The notes beneath the pieces were generated by a model that saw only the letters and a program-made list of their open reading frames with translations, was not told where the DNA came from and ran no database searches. A stretch of 64,000 nucleotides of DNA from Buxus sempervirens (lineage: Eukaryota; Streptophyta; Magnoliopsida; Buxales; Buxaceae): assembly GCA_947561395.2 (NCBI GenBank), contig OX387187.1, positions 27,199,829 through 27,263,828 on the forward strand, given 5' to 3'. This document shows, piece by piece, positions 44,520-56,700 of the stretch. Position numbers and translations under genes: made by a program. Positions within the stretch are counted from its first letter, which is position 1; the number at the start of each line of letters is the position of its first letter.

Positions 44520-44840
44520 TTCAAAAACAAAAGAAAGTACTTATAAAAGGATTACCAAATGGGGGCCTAGTTAACAAACTTGAATTGGAACCCAAATTCT
44601 CTCTTCACAGTATCTATGGAGCTCCTGGACATGACATGGGCGGAGCCAGGATTTTAACTGAGGAGGGGTAGACCTATGAAGCATTAAAATATTAAAATTT
44701 AATTTAAATAAATTACAAGAATATGTAATGAGAAATGGGGATTTGTTGTGGAGTTTGTTGACCATTTGAGTCAGGAGGGGCAAAATAGAGATTTTAGAGG
44801 GGGCAACAAATACTTTTTAATTAAAAACATATAATAGAAC
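44520..44840 (+). repeat. Uninterrupted copy of the dispersed repeat (empty site of the Helitron)
   Basis: It matches 7125-7268 and then, without a gap, 11808-11936. The junction lies between 44697 and 44698 (tattaaaa / tttaattt). It also contains ggcggagccaggatttta, wording typical of an old interspersed repeat. It gives direct internal evidence for the Helitron boundaries. Confidence 0.88.
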
Positions 44841-47570
44841 GTGTGTCGCACGTTAAGATTGATATAATTGTTTTTTATTTTTGAGTAACAGACTCTGGTT
44901 ATTAAATAAAATTGTTAAATTTTTTTTTACTAATTATCATGCTTATTCCCAAAAGATATATCATTTTTCTTAAAGTTCATCGGATTTATAATTCTATTTT
45001 ATAATTTTATCTTTTTAGTTAGCAAATTGAAATTATTATATTCAATTATTTTATTACAATTAATTTTTCAAATGTCAAAATAGTTTTGTATGTTATAGAA
45101 TTTAAATCTGTGCTACTATTAATTAACTACACCTAAAGTGTGTTTTATTTTTACATACCAAGATATCCTTTTCTATAATAATTGATTTCAAAAGTACAAG
45201 AGTTCTTGAAATAATAATAAAATTAATCAAATAGAATATAATTCAACTATTAGTCTATATTAATAATTATCAAAATACTTATTTCAATTAATTAATTATA
45301 TTAGTTATTGAAATAATTAATATATGTTAAAGTTATAATATTAATATATTAATATAATCATATAAATATAAAATTAATATAATTAATAGATTAAATATTT
45401 TGCTAATAATTATCAAAACAAACAACAAATATTTTTAATAATATATATTATTATAATTGAAATAATTAATAAATTAATAATAATATATTATTATACATTA
45501 ATAATTTAGTATATTAATTATTAAAATAATCAATGTATTTAACATGAGACTTAAGGCCATACAATATAATGCATGAAAAACAAAGCACTGATATTTATAA
45601 TAATTTAAAAGGATTATTATATTTAATATATTTTAATGAAGTCAATTTTATTTTAGAATTTTTTATAGGATTAATTTATTTATATTTGATTTTATTTGAT
45701 TGGATTCAAATTCTTTCTTAATTATCTTAAATGAGTTCTTATAATTTTAAAATAACAATTTTTTATAATTTAATACTATAAACTTTAATAATTATATTCT
45801 TATAAATTAGCTTAAAAATAGCATCAAAAAACACATAGTTTCACAATGCAATTTTTATTAAAAATAATTTTTTTAATAAAAAATTAAAAAATTATTTTTT
45901 TCATTCTAAAACAAGGTGAGCTAGATTGTTATGTTTAGTTGTCACACATTTTATATTTTTAATGTTACTAACTAATTATGAATGATCTTAACAAATTATT
46001 TACATAATTCAAACTTATAAATATATTGCTTAAAATAATTGTTATTCCTATAACCTTCACCACCACAATTCCTGCCAATTCCTATTCCTTTATAATATGC
46101 ATCTCATTAATGAAATAAGTAAATCTATTATCATCAATAAGTAAATAAAATTCCATAAAAGTTATATTCACTATCCCTAGATGTAACTCTAGTTTAATTT
46201 TGCTTTTTAATGAATTAGTCTAACTCTTATTTAATTTTATTTGATTCTTGTTTGCCTTTTGCGCAGTAATTAATTGAGATATTGGAGTAAACTAATATAT
46301 TTTACTTATAGGGTAATAGAAAAATTAACAATAATATTATTATGCATCTTAATTAATAGTTATCTATCTATTGAATGAGTTATGGGTTAAGATATAATCC
46401 TGAATTAACTTAATTAAAGTAATCCTAATTATAATCCATGTACCCATTGAATATACCATATACATTTATTCAATATGCACATACTTTGTACATAGTAGTT
46501 GTTAAGAAATAAAATACCAGTAGTATATTTGTTTTTTATGTTTCTTGTGTAAATTGATAATAAATTGCTCTCAAGTTGAAGTATTATGGTAATTGAAATA
46601 AATGGCTACTAATAATATTTAAATATTAGGAATTTAATTGACATTCAATTCTATTGGAATGCACACGCACACATATGAACACACGCACACATATATGTAT
46701 AAATTGTTTTACTAATTCATTTGTTTTACATTAAAATTCTTTTAATTTAATAATTTTTGTTAAAATATTTTTATTTTATTCAATTAGAATTCTTTTAGAC
46801 AAGTATAAGTACTTTTGAATTAAATTTTCTAGAATAATGTGCAAATATTCTAGAATAATGGATAAGTAGTTTAGGTTTTTAGACAAGTATAAGTAGTTTT
46901 TGAATTAAATATTCTAGAATAATGGATAAATATACTAAATCATTTTTACTGATAATTTAGGTTTTATTATTTAATTAAAGTCTTTTAGATAAGTATAATT
47001 AAGGTTTATATAATTTAGTAGGATTTTATTAATTAAATTTAATCCTAGATATTTATATAATCAAGGTTTATCTAATTTAGTAGAACTCTATTAGATTCAC
47101 GCAATAAAAAAAAATTGTTACTTTTGAAACTAAATAAAGATTTTATAGGAGGGTATTTTAGGTATGCGAAGATGAAAAACACTTAAGTTATTTCGTACTT
47201 ATATATATATATTATAAGTTATCATATTAGGATTCTAATATCGTAGTAATCATATTCCTATTCTTAGCAAGTCTAATTGCTCTTAATTATTAGATAGTTT
47301 TTTTTGTAACTTTTTTTGTTTTAATTTGATTAGTTTTTCATAATTACCTTTTGTTTTAATTAAGATTTTATTTTGATATTTATTTAGTTACGATAATCGT
47401 ATTTTTATTATTAAATAAAATTAGGTTATTTGATATTACTGCTAATTATTAAAACTAAAAAAATCTAGTAACAGATATTATCTACTAATTGATAAAACTG
47501 AAATTAAAGATTCTAGAAGATGATATTTTTGGTATGTGAAAATTAAAAACACTTAAAAGCTGCATATATC
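44841..47570. other. Extremely AT-rich non-coding region
   Basis: About 2.7 kb made almost wholly of A/T words (aattaatta, ataatatatta) with no frame of note. It starts with a small perfect hairpin AACGTG-TGTCG-CACGTT near 44838-44854. An 88-bp partial tandem duplication containing ttctagaataatggata occurs at about 46790-46950. No transposon ends were fixed. Confidence 0.6.
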
Positions 47571-49282
47571 TGATGTCACATAAACTAAATAAAGTTAAAC
47601 CTAGCTGAGATCGATGGATTACATGTGACAAGTTCCTTTCTTTTAACTATTCAAGATGTATGCTATCATTAGTTTGGGTTGTATGTAACAGATAACTTTG
47701 CCTTATCCACGGCCATTTTCCAGATGTAAAAGAAAGGGCACTATTTTATGGTAAAACCCCATATTCCAAATGTAAGATACAGAAATATATCTCGATCAAT
47801 AACAGGTTTGCCATTTGTGATTGTTCAGCTTATTGTTTTGGAAGACATGAAAGAATATATCACTTATGCTTCAAAAGAAAAAATTAGAGTACAAGACTGA
47901 AGAGAAATGTGATAAATCCTGTTTAGGCTTTCTTCTATGAAATCAAGTGCCAGTAATACTTCCAGGACAAAGTGATTTTGTTCTAAGCCAAGATACTTCT
48001 ACCAATATATGGACGAAAGCTCATCACTTGACAATGGCTGAATTTCATATGTAGAGGAAAACTGTTGTAACATTGTAGAAGGCTTGAGCTGTTCTAATTT
48101 ATAACATTGACTTCGATCCTTTCTTAATCAAAGACTAAGAATCCAGGCCTTTTGTTTCTTTTTCTTTCCATTATGTTAAAATATTGATTCAATCTTTGAT
48201 TATGTTAAGATTATTGACTAGTTATAGGAGTGTTAAAATTCACGTTAGTGATCATCTTATCTCTAATGAAAAAACTGAAGCAGGTAAGCTCAGACAGAGA
48301 TAAGGAGAGCTAGGAAATTTCTTCCCAAATCTCAAAGCAGTTTGCTTTTATCATCAAACAGAAGATAGTTTATGTTCTTAGAAATGGCTTTTTGGTTAAG
48401 CAGCAAGTCAGTTGTGTTTGAAACTTGACTGTAACGGAAATGGATCTGGGATTTTTATTGTCATAAAGTACTAGAGAAAAAACGATGATTAAGAAAATTA
48501 TAGCCGAAGAACTCTAAATAAGCTTAAAAGGTTATGGTAATAGAGGAGAACAGGTACTGAAGGAAGGGAAAAATGTCCTGAAAATAAGTTACTCAAAATG
48601 CCTTTGAGTTACTTTGACTGTAGCTCATACAGATTGAATTATACAAAATTTTCCTTCCATATAACTGCCAATTTGCCAAATGGCTAATACTGTAAAAAAC
48701 GACACTAAAAACCAAACATTTAAAGCACAATACAGATTCTTTCTCACTTTGCTACCTGATCATTGGTGGCAATGGATGGTTTACTTGGATACAGTTGATG
48801 AGTTACCTATCTTGAACTGGAATGGTGGAAGTTGTCAAGCAGCAACTTCTGTTCAATGAGGTTTCCACGACATGCAAAACAAGGCAGGGATACACCAAGC
48901 TTGAACTGGAGCCATAAGCTTCCCAACAAAAAGATCTCGTAATTTCTCCAGTGTATCATTGTAGTTGAATATTTCTAAATATAGTCTTTCACATGGGAAG
49001 TTGTCACAGGCAAATCTTATTGCATCCTCGGTAGCAGAAGTACCTTCGATGCCCACAAAGGAAACGGTTTCCACCTTAAAGGCCAAGGTCTGCACTTGGA
49101 TGCAAAATGTTCGAAACTTCCTTGACAATGAATGTTTCTTATTTTCTCTTGCTTGGAAAACCTTGAACATTTATTCCAAACACAGCCTTAAGGACTATAC
49201 TTGTGTATTAGATAATCATTAAAATGTAGGATTCAATTAAAATTCATAGATTTAGTCCTAAGCAAGTATTTGAATTCAAAAA
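47571..49282. other. Unassigned region with a possible fragment on the minus strand
   Basis: A 105-codon minus-strand frame at 49170-48853 (FACDNFPCERLYLEIF, LEKLRDLFVGKL) has protein-like composition, but I cannot assign a family and it lacks supporting exons. Nothing else is seen. Confidence 0.3.
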
Positions 49283-49299
49283 TCTATCCTACTACTTAT

Positions 49300-49780
49300 A
49301 AAAGTGGATTGGTTTTTCTTTGGTCGTCCCTAATTAGGGGAATTTTCTTTTAAAAAAAATCAATATAAAAGTGGATTGATTGCATTGATTGCAAACAAAA
49401 GGCAAGAAAACGTTCATTACTTTTTTTTAATATAAAAGTGGATTGGTTGCATTGATTGCAAAGAAAAGGCAACAAAACGTTCACAACTTTTTTTTAATAT
49501 AAAAGTGGATTGATTGCAAAGGCAACAAAACGTTCACTACTTATAAAAGTATTGATTGGAAACAAAAGGCAACAAAACGTTCTTTCATTAAACCTAAGAA
49601 TTTTTATAAAAAAAAAAATTCAATATAAAAGTGGATTGATCGTCCCAATTGTCCAAACAAAAGCATATATAAATCAATATAAAATCAACAAAACGTTCCT
49701 AATTAACAAAAATTAACAAAAATCAACAAAAAACCTTACAAAACGTTCTTTCATAAAAGCTTACACCTCCAATTGTCCAA
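49300..49780 (+). repeat. Degenerate minisatellite at the Helitron 5' end
   Basis: Four to five copies of a roughly 40-75 bp unit containing tataaaagtggattgattgc, attgattgcaaacaaaaggc and aacaaaacgttc, with variable A/T runs between. Subterminal tandem repeats of this sort are common in non-autonomous Helitrons. Confidence 0.75.
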
Positions 49781-49783
49781 CCA

Positions 49784-50161
49784 AAAAGCATAGGGAAAAT
49801 TGGTTTTTAGTGATACTTTATCAAAATAATTCAGATTTAGTTGGTCAAATCTTGGTAATTGACATTTAGTGATACTTTTTTAAAATAATTGAGAATCGGT
49901 GTCAATTTACTGTTCCTTATGGCTTTCTTCCAAAAATGCCCTCAAAAGACTTGAGAACCTCATTTATAACAAAATGAGTGAAAAGGTTTTTAAAGTCTTT
50001 TGAGGGCATTTTTGAAAGAAATTGTTAATGAATAGTAAATTTATACCGATTCTTAATTATTTTAAAAAAATATTACTAAAAATCAATTACCAAGATTTGG
50101 ACAACTGAATCTGAATTATTTTGACAAATTATCACTAAAAACCAATTTAGCCAAAAGCATA
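49784..50161. mobile_element. Foldback Mutator-type MITE with 9-bp target duplication
   Basis: The 360-bp element 49793-50152 is almost entirely an inverted repeat: arms of about 165 bp share attggtttttagtgata, caaaataattcaga, caaatcttggtaattga and aaaatgccctcaaaagac. The ends read GGGAAAATTGG and, on the reverse strand, GGCTAAATTGG. It is flanked by perfect 9-bp repeats AAAAGCATA (49784-49792, 50153-50161). It has no coding capacity. A transcript would fold into a long hairpin. Confidence 0.9.
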
Positions 50162-50214
50162 TAACTGATCGTCCCTAATTGGGGGAATTTAAAAAAAAAG
50201 GGTGGAAACAAAAC

Positions 50215-50524
50215 GTCATTCTTTCTTCTTTGTAAACGAACAGAACCCATTCTTCTTCTTCAATCGTCGCACAGATTATTACCCGTTTCGCAATGGTCGG
50301 ATGGAGAGCTGCTCACCTTCTTCCGTTATGTCTTCCTCCTTCTTCCGTTATCAACGAATCAATTGCAATTTACCATGTTCAAACTTCACCGGTTTACTTG
50401 TTCAGACATCACGGTGTGGTTTTTTCCCTATTCCATTCGATACCAACACTTTTCTTCAGTCGACTTGCTACATTTGTTCCCGTTCTTGGTTTGCGTTGTG
50501 CCAATTGAGGAGATCGACTTCCAG
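50215..50524 (+). other. Possible captured first exon
   Basis: The stretch looks like a plant 5' exon: C/T-rich, an ATG at 50293 with a 71-codon frame (MVGWRAAHLLPLCLPPSSVI), and a good donor (TTCCAG|GTAAGG) at 50524/50525. I do not recognise a family. It is probably transposon-captured DNA rather than a gene. Confidence 0.3.
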
Positions 50525-50901
50525 GTAAGGATTATTTTCCATTTCTTAGAATGTAGAAATGATATCATTTATTGAAACAGATTCCTCTATCTTCTCCTTC
50601 TCTTTTACCTGTGATAGTACTTCAAGTTGCTTGTAGATTTTCAAGGAGATGTTTGAATATTTTTTCCAAGGTTTGTGTTTCTCCATTGTGAGTTTTTGAT
50701 TTATTTCTATTCTGTTCTGTTTATAGTTTTCGGTTTAGGATTTGATACATATTTGTTGGGTTATGATCGATTCTGCTTCAACATTTTTGGGGAATTACGA
50801 GTGATGTCCATAGTTATTGGGATTGCTTTGATAATTCCAGTATTTCGTTTGTTTTCTCCTTCCTTGGTCCTTTGCATTTTCGGGTTTGAGTTTAAGTAAT
50901 T

Positions 50902-50906
<5 letters not shown>

Positions 50907-50943
<37 letters not shown>
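50907..50943. repeat. Poly-T homopolymer run
   Basis: About 37 consecutive T bases followed by gcagctg. It could be the polypyrimidine part of an acceptor, or the A-tail of a minus-strand retroposon. No target duplication was found to decide. Confidence 0.8.
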
Positions 50944-50945
<2 letters not shown>

Positions 50946-51140
50946 AGCTGTAAAATTTTGCCCAAAAAATTAATCGGTATGGTTAAATGTGATCAAATTT
51001 GGTTGATAGCTTTGTTTTCTACGCCTTTTCTTTTTAAGGGGCATGATTTGTTCTGTCGTTATTCTCACGGTTGAATTTTGCTAAATTTGGAGCTATAGAT
51101 TGATGAGAGATGTGGATTTTAAGGGTTAGAATTTCTTCAC

Positions 51141-53871
51141 TGCCTATTTTGGGAACCATAGAAAGTCAGAGAGATGATTTGGAGGGTCTTTGGCAGTTTG
51201 TATGAGAGTTTGTTGGATTTCTAGGGATGAAAAGACCGAAAAGTGATCTTGCTGGTGGGAGGTTAATTCAAAATGTCTCATTTCTGTTGAGGATTGCAGC
51301 ACCATACCTGTTTTTTATTTCTCTTAGGTTCCCTCAAGTTACATTTTGTTATATGGAATCTATAGGAAAACAATTTGAACAATCATAGTTCATTGATCAG
51401 TTTTTAAAATTGGAAGATCATTAAAGAGAGCCATTTCATACATATGTAGTATTTGCTCTTCCTGAAAATATTAATTCAGTGTAGATAGGCTCGTCAGAAC
51501 TCCAATTTTAGGCGACAATGATCCTGTGAATCCCTTGTATGACAAAGTTCTAAAGAAAAAAAAAACATTACTGTATTAAGGTTGTTACGTTACCCACTGT
51601 AAAGCAAATGGACAATAGTTACTTTATTTAATAAATCTAACTGCAACAGAAATCAGTCTTTAATTTCTGTATCATGTTTAAAATAACAGGAAAAGAGCAT
51701 CAGATAATAACTCACAGAGAAATAACATTATTGTTAGAGTCACAATCGACATTAGACCAAGTGCATGGATTAACAAGATTATTGTATTCCAATTTTACAG
51801 CTAGTTCGCAGAAGCATTCAATGAAATCCTCAATGCCCAAAGTGCATCTTCTGGGGAGAAACTTGAGATTATCTATCATCTCATAGAGTTGTGAAACGAA
51901 AAATAGTCAACCAACATTTGCAAAGAACCAAAAGGCAAAAAAAAAGTTCTTGCAAGAGAATAGATAAAATAAAATAAGCGTAAAAACATGTTCTTGGAAG
52001 AGAATACCAAATTTTATCTCATCAGATTTACCTGATGCCCAACACCATGTCTTTACCAAATTTCCAAGGGAGACATAAATGGGGAAGAAGGGGTAGGTGG
52101 GTGGGTGGGTTAGGGAGGAGGGGAGTGGTGGTTTGAAAACTCACTTTTGCGAGATAGAACATCAAATATCTTAATATTGTTCTTTCCCTTCATTATTCTT
52201 TTACATTTTGATTTTGAATTTTATGGACGAAAAATAATTACGTAAAGTACTGGAGTTTAAGTCTGCTGAAATATTATATATATGCTAAATTCTGATGCTG
52301 TCAATGGTTCTCCAACCTGCACAGTTTTTCTTTCCTTTTTTTTCCGGTTAATGGGGACATACATCATAAAACCATAACCATAGAGTCTAAGAGGATGTTT
52401 GGGCTGAGGTTTATTTTTAAACATGAATATAGTTGTATGGATGAAACTATTGGTCCTTTCAAGGGCATGCTTGGAAATAAGCATAGCAAATTCATTTTCG
52501 CTGATGCAACTTAGACTAATAACACTTGCCGGGGCATTGGGTGGGAGGTGGGATTGTTTTACCACTGTGATGATCTACATCTCACCTATGGATATTTCAA
52601 TCTTTTAATAATTCTTTATATCAACTAATAATGAATTAAGGGATTATTGGGCCTAAGGACTCAAGTGACAGATAGGTTGGATCACAACTTAAGCCCAAGT
52701 AGTCTACTGCTCAGTCCATTATGGAGCCTAGGGTATATTGCTATATACATTAAATGAAATAAACCTAACTATAACATAAGTCATGTTATTAATTTATCTT
52801 TTAATATTTTTAAATTGAGAGAGCTGGATGTGTGACATTGAAAGAAGAAAAGACTTACCAAAAATTTTTGGTAATCTTGCATTTGTATAGATCAACTGCA
52901 ACAGAGATCTTCTACGATAAAGGTAGGTGGATCTACATCATTGCCTATTTGCCTTCTGTTTGGCAACCTTAGATTGGATTTTCATGCTTCAACCGTATTT
53001 TCTATATCTTATTGGATGGAATACTACTATAAATGATCATTGTGCTTACATATGTTTTTCATGAAAGATATCATGTTGAAGCCATGTATGAACTGTGGAA
53101 TAGATTATAGATGCATGTTAAATAGCTTTAAATGTTTATAGTATTTTATAACCATATGATTATCACCATAGATCAAGTATATATTTTAATGAACATGTGA
53201 AAACATGAGGATATAATCTGGGCATTATATTTATATGTTCGAGTGTATTGATTGTATAAAATCATGTAGGATGTTATTTTGTACGTTTTAATGTTTATTA
53301 TGATGAATGGTTTACATACACATATAAGAATTACAAAGATAGAAAATTAAAAAATTGAAAAAAATAAAAAATAAAAAAGCAATGGGTTGCATATTTCACA
53401 ACATCGATTAATCAAGGAAGTCTCCTTGATTACTGTGGAAATTCTATAGTAAAAATGCACTTTTGGAAAATGAAATCGAGGGAGCCTCAAGTAATCAGCA
53501 AAATTAATCAAGGGAACCTAACTGCAAAAACCCATTCTCAAGTTCTGTAATTGAAGTTGATCAATTAATCAAATGAGTAATTGATGGAATGTTCGATTAA
53601 ATGATCCAAAAGAAAAAAAAAAGGATAGGTCTGCCTATTTTGGGAACTATAGAAAGTCATAGAGATGATTTGGAGGGTGTTTGGAAGTTAGTATGAGAGT
53701 TTGTTGGATTTCTAGGGATGAAAAGACCGAAAAGTGATCTTGCTGGTGGGAGGTTAATTCAAAATGTCTCATTTCTGTTGAGGATTGCAACACCATACCT
53801 GTTTTTTATTTCTCTTAGGTTCCCTCAAATTACATTTTGTTATGTGGAATCTATAGGAAAACAATTTGAAC
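51141..53871 (+). repeat. 240-bp direct duplication, copies 2.49 kb apart
   Basis: 51141-51380 and 53632-53871 are about 95% identical by eye (gagagtttgttggatttcta, gggatgaaaagaccgaaaag, gatcttgctggtgggaggtt, ctataggaaaacaatttgaa). The flanks on both sides are unrelated, so it is an isolated block. No coding function is seen. Between the copies, 51381-53631 is AT-rich with no gene recognised. Confidence 0.85.
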
Positions 53872-56700
53872 TTTCCATTGCAGTTTGTGTATATAGTTCA
53901 TAGCAAAATGTGGGATCATCAGAAAGTAATTTTCCCAAAAAGCCCCATTTTTCTACTTAAAGGCTCCCAATGTTTTCCTCTCAAAATGAAGGGAACACAA
54001 AGGAAGTACTCTTTTCTTTTTCTTTCGACAGTTTTCTACTTAACCAAAAATAGCCCCATTTCTTGGAGATTGCAACGAAGTTGAGAGGTGATGGTGATTT
54101 TGCTAGTTCTGATGGATTAAAAGACTGGCAATTATGATGATGCAGATTTAAGCAAACTCTTCTTTTAGTTCATTTTATAAGGACACATTCCAATGGAAAT
54201 TGGAAGATAACCAAAAAGGCTTTAATAGAGAAGATATTTTTGTCATTTTGGACTATATTTTATTGTCATCCAGCCCAATGTTGATGGGAGGGTACTATCT
54301 GCACACTTGTTCAAATGTGAAGGGCTGTGAGTGCCTTTTTTCAAATGTAAGTCGAAGTGCACCTTTCCCACCCAAAAAGAATAACACATCAGATGGAAAA
54401 GCACAAGTCATACCTTCTCATCCATCACCTTCCATGTTAGTATACCCCTAAAATAGTTTCTCTAATCAGACTATTATTGGCTAGCAAATGACGAAGCCCA
54501 AAAAAGGTTTAACTTTTGCTTCACTTTTTTTATTTTTTTGTTAGTCCTATTCTACCTCTTCTAGATCATCAGCAAAATAGACGTGGTTTGTTCAACAAGC
54601 TGTGCAATATTTATCTTCAGCACTTACTCCACATTCTTTACTCCCACACAAATAGGCAGACTCTAACCTTTGTTATTAAAGCTTGGGGAACGAACTCTTC
54701 ACTTTGTGGAAGGCTAAGGTTGGTAGGCATCAAGTTATACAATCATTTGTAAAACTTAATCCAATATGTATTAATGTCAAATCATAAATTTAAACCAGCA
54801 ATCTAACTTAAAATCATGATGATGCCGGCGTTTTAGGAGAGTGGTACAATTAAGGTATGGAACCCAAGTAGTTGTTAAATCAATATCTACTGAATCTAGC
54901 CAAGGAACTAAGGAGTTCTTCACTAAGATCAGTATGATATCAAATTTTATGCATCCAAACCTTGTTCTTGAGCCTTGTTCAGCCAATTGAGATCGGTAAT
55001 ATACTTAGATTTGACTCTTATATATATATCACACACTCTATCACTGCTCACAATGCCAAAGTATGACATTGATTCATCTTAAACAGTCAAGATTTATGTT
55101 TTCATGTTATTCTATTTTGTTATAATTGACGTGTTATTGTTTTGATTGCTACTTGGTCATCCACATCCTTTGGAATACATTTCTATTCTTTTCTGTTAGT
55201 TGCACTTTCAGTGGGTTATTCTATTTTGTAAATAGTTTTTGTTGTCATTAGATTTGTTTGTTTCAAGTAAACAGTAAACAACAATCTTTTTGAAGTAATC
55301 CCAGTGAACATTCTCAATAGTTGTTTTGAGAAATGCTTAATCAGTATTTTCTGCGTTGAAATTTTAGTTCTATAATAAAATTGCTATGACAAATGATAGT
55401 TGTTAGCTGAAAAAAAAAATCCATAATTGTGGCTCATGTATTCGCTTTTCTATGTAGATTACGAAATTTGGGATATGGCAGAACGAGAAAGTGGTGTGGA
55501 ACCTAAATTTAAAACATTATGCTTTCCTTCCACATGGTAGTTAATTGTATGAGTGTTCTACATTTTTCGACTCTCGTCATTTAGAGAGATAAATATAATA
55601 AGCCATTGTAAATTGGCATGCAAACTCCTCTTAGGTTTTGCCTACTGTTCTATAGAAATGACAATCTTTTTTTCTTCTTCTTCCTTTCTCTGCTTGTTTG
55701 TTTTCTGCAGAAGCTTATGATGCTCTTGATCCAAATGGAAATATCGCAGCCAAGTGGGATATTATGAGTTGGACTCCACATGATTATGTAGTAAGTATCA
55801 ATGGATCTATGTATTTATTTATGCTAGAGGACAGTGGGAAATCTAGATATATTTCCCTCTCTTGCTCTCTGTGATACATCTTTTGGTTGTGGCTTGTAGC
55901 TTTTATTTGAGCTGGTTCACAAGTACATCAAGTACTTGATCAATGTCACCAAGTACTACTTTGTATTCTCTCCTCATGAGCCAATTGGTTTGGATTAATC
56001 CTCTCAAGTTTACCTTTTTTATTATGAATTAAATTTTTTTCAAGAAATTTTGAATGTGTCTCAAATTTCTGAAGCCTACAAAGTGACCACACCTATACCT
56101 TTGACTGGGTGCTCAACATATTTCATTATCGGTGGAGGTTCTTGATGAAACCAATAAACTGCTTCAAGGCCTTATGGTATTTAATTTTTCACTTCCCCAT
56201 TTCTTTGGCCTAAACACTGAACTCAACCAGTGTAATTGGTTAATTGGTGCTCTAATAGACTGTGTGTACTATTCCATTACAAAACTCTGGTTTCACAAAA
56301 AAATTACTTGCTTGCGAGAAGATCATGGATATCATTATATCTCCAGCAATAACATCATTCTGCTTGGTTTCCTAGCCTTATTATGTGAAACAAAATTTTT
56401 TTGTTAATGCCATCTGATCTTTCTTCGCTTGAAGGCCTAAATTTTGTCATTTTTAATTGGACAGGATGTTATTACAATTTACAATTTCCAGCAATATCGT
56501 CATATTCAAGCGCCAAGGTGGACATTAGGATGGACATGGGCAAAGAAGGAAGTGATCTAGAGCATGATGGGAGGCCAAACCATAGAGCAAGGGGACTGTT
56601 CAAAATACAAAGGGAATGTCTCGCATTGCTGTAAAAAGGATCCAACAATAGTGGATTTATTGCCATGAACTCCTTACAATCAGCAGATTGTAAATTGTTG

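Noticed and set aside
48853-49170. Minus-strand 105-codon frame as a gene
   Set aside because: Protein-like, but no family, no exon partners and no good start context; left as unassigned.
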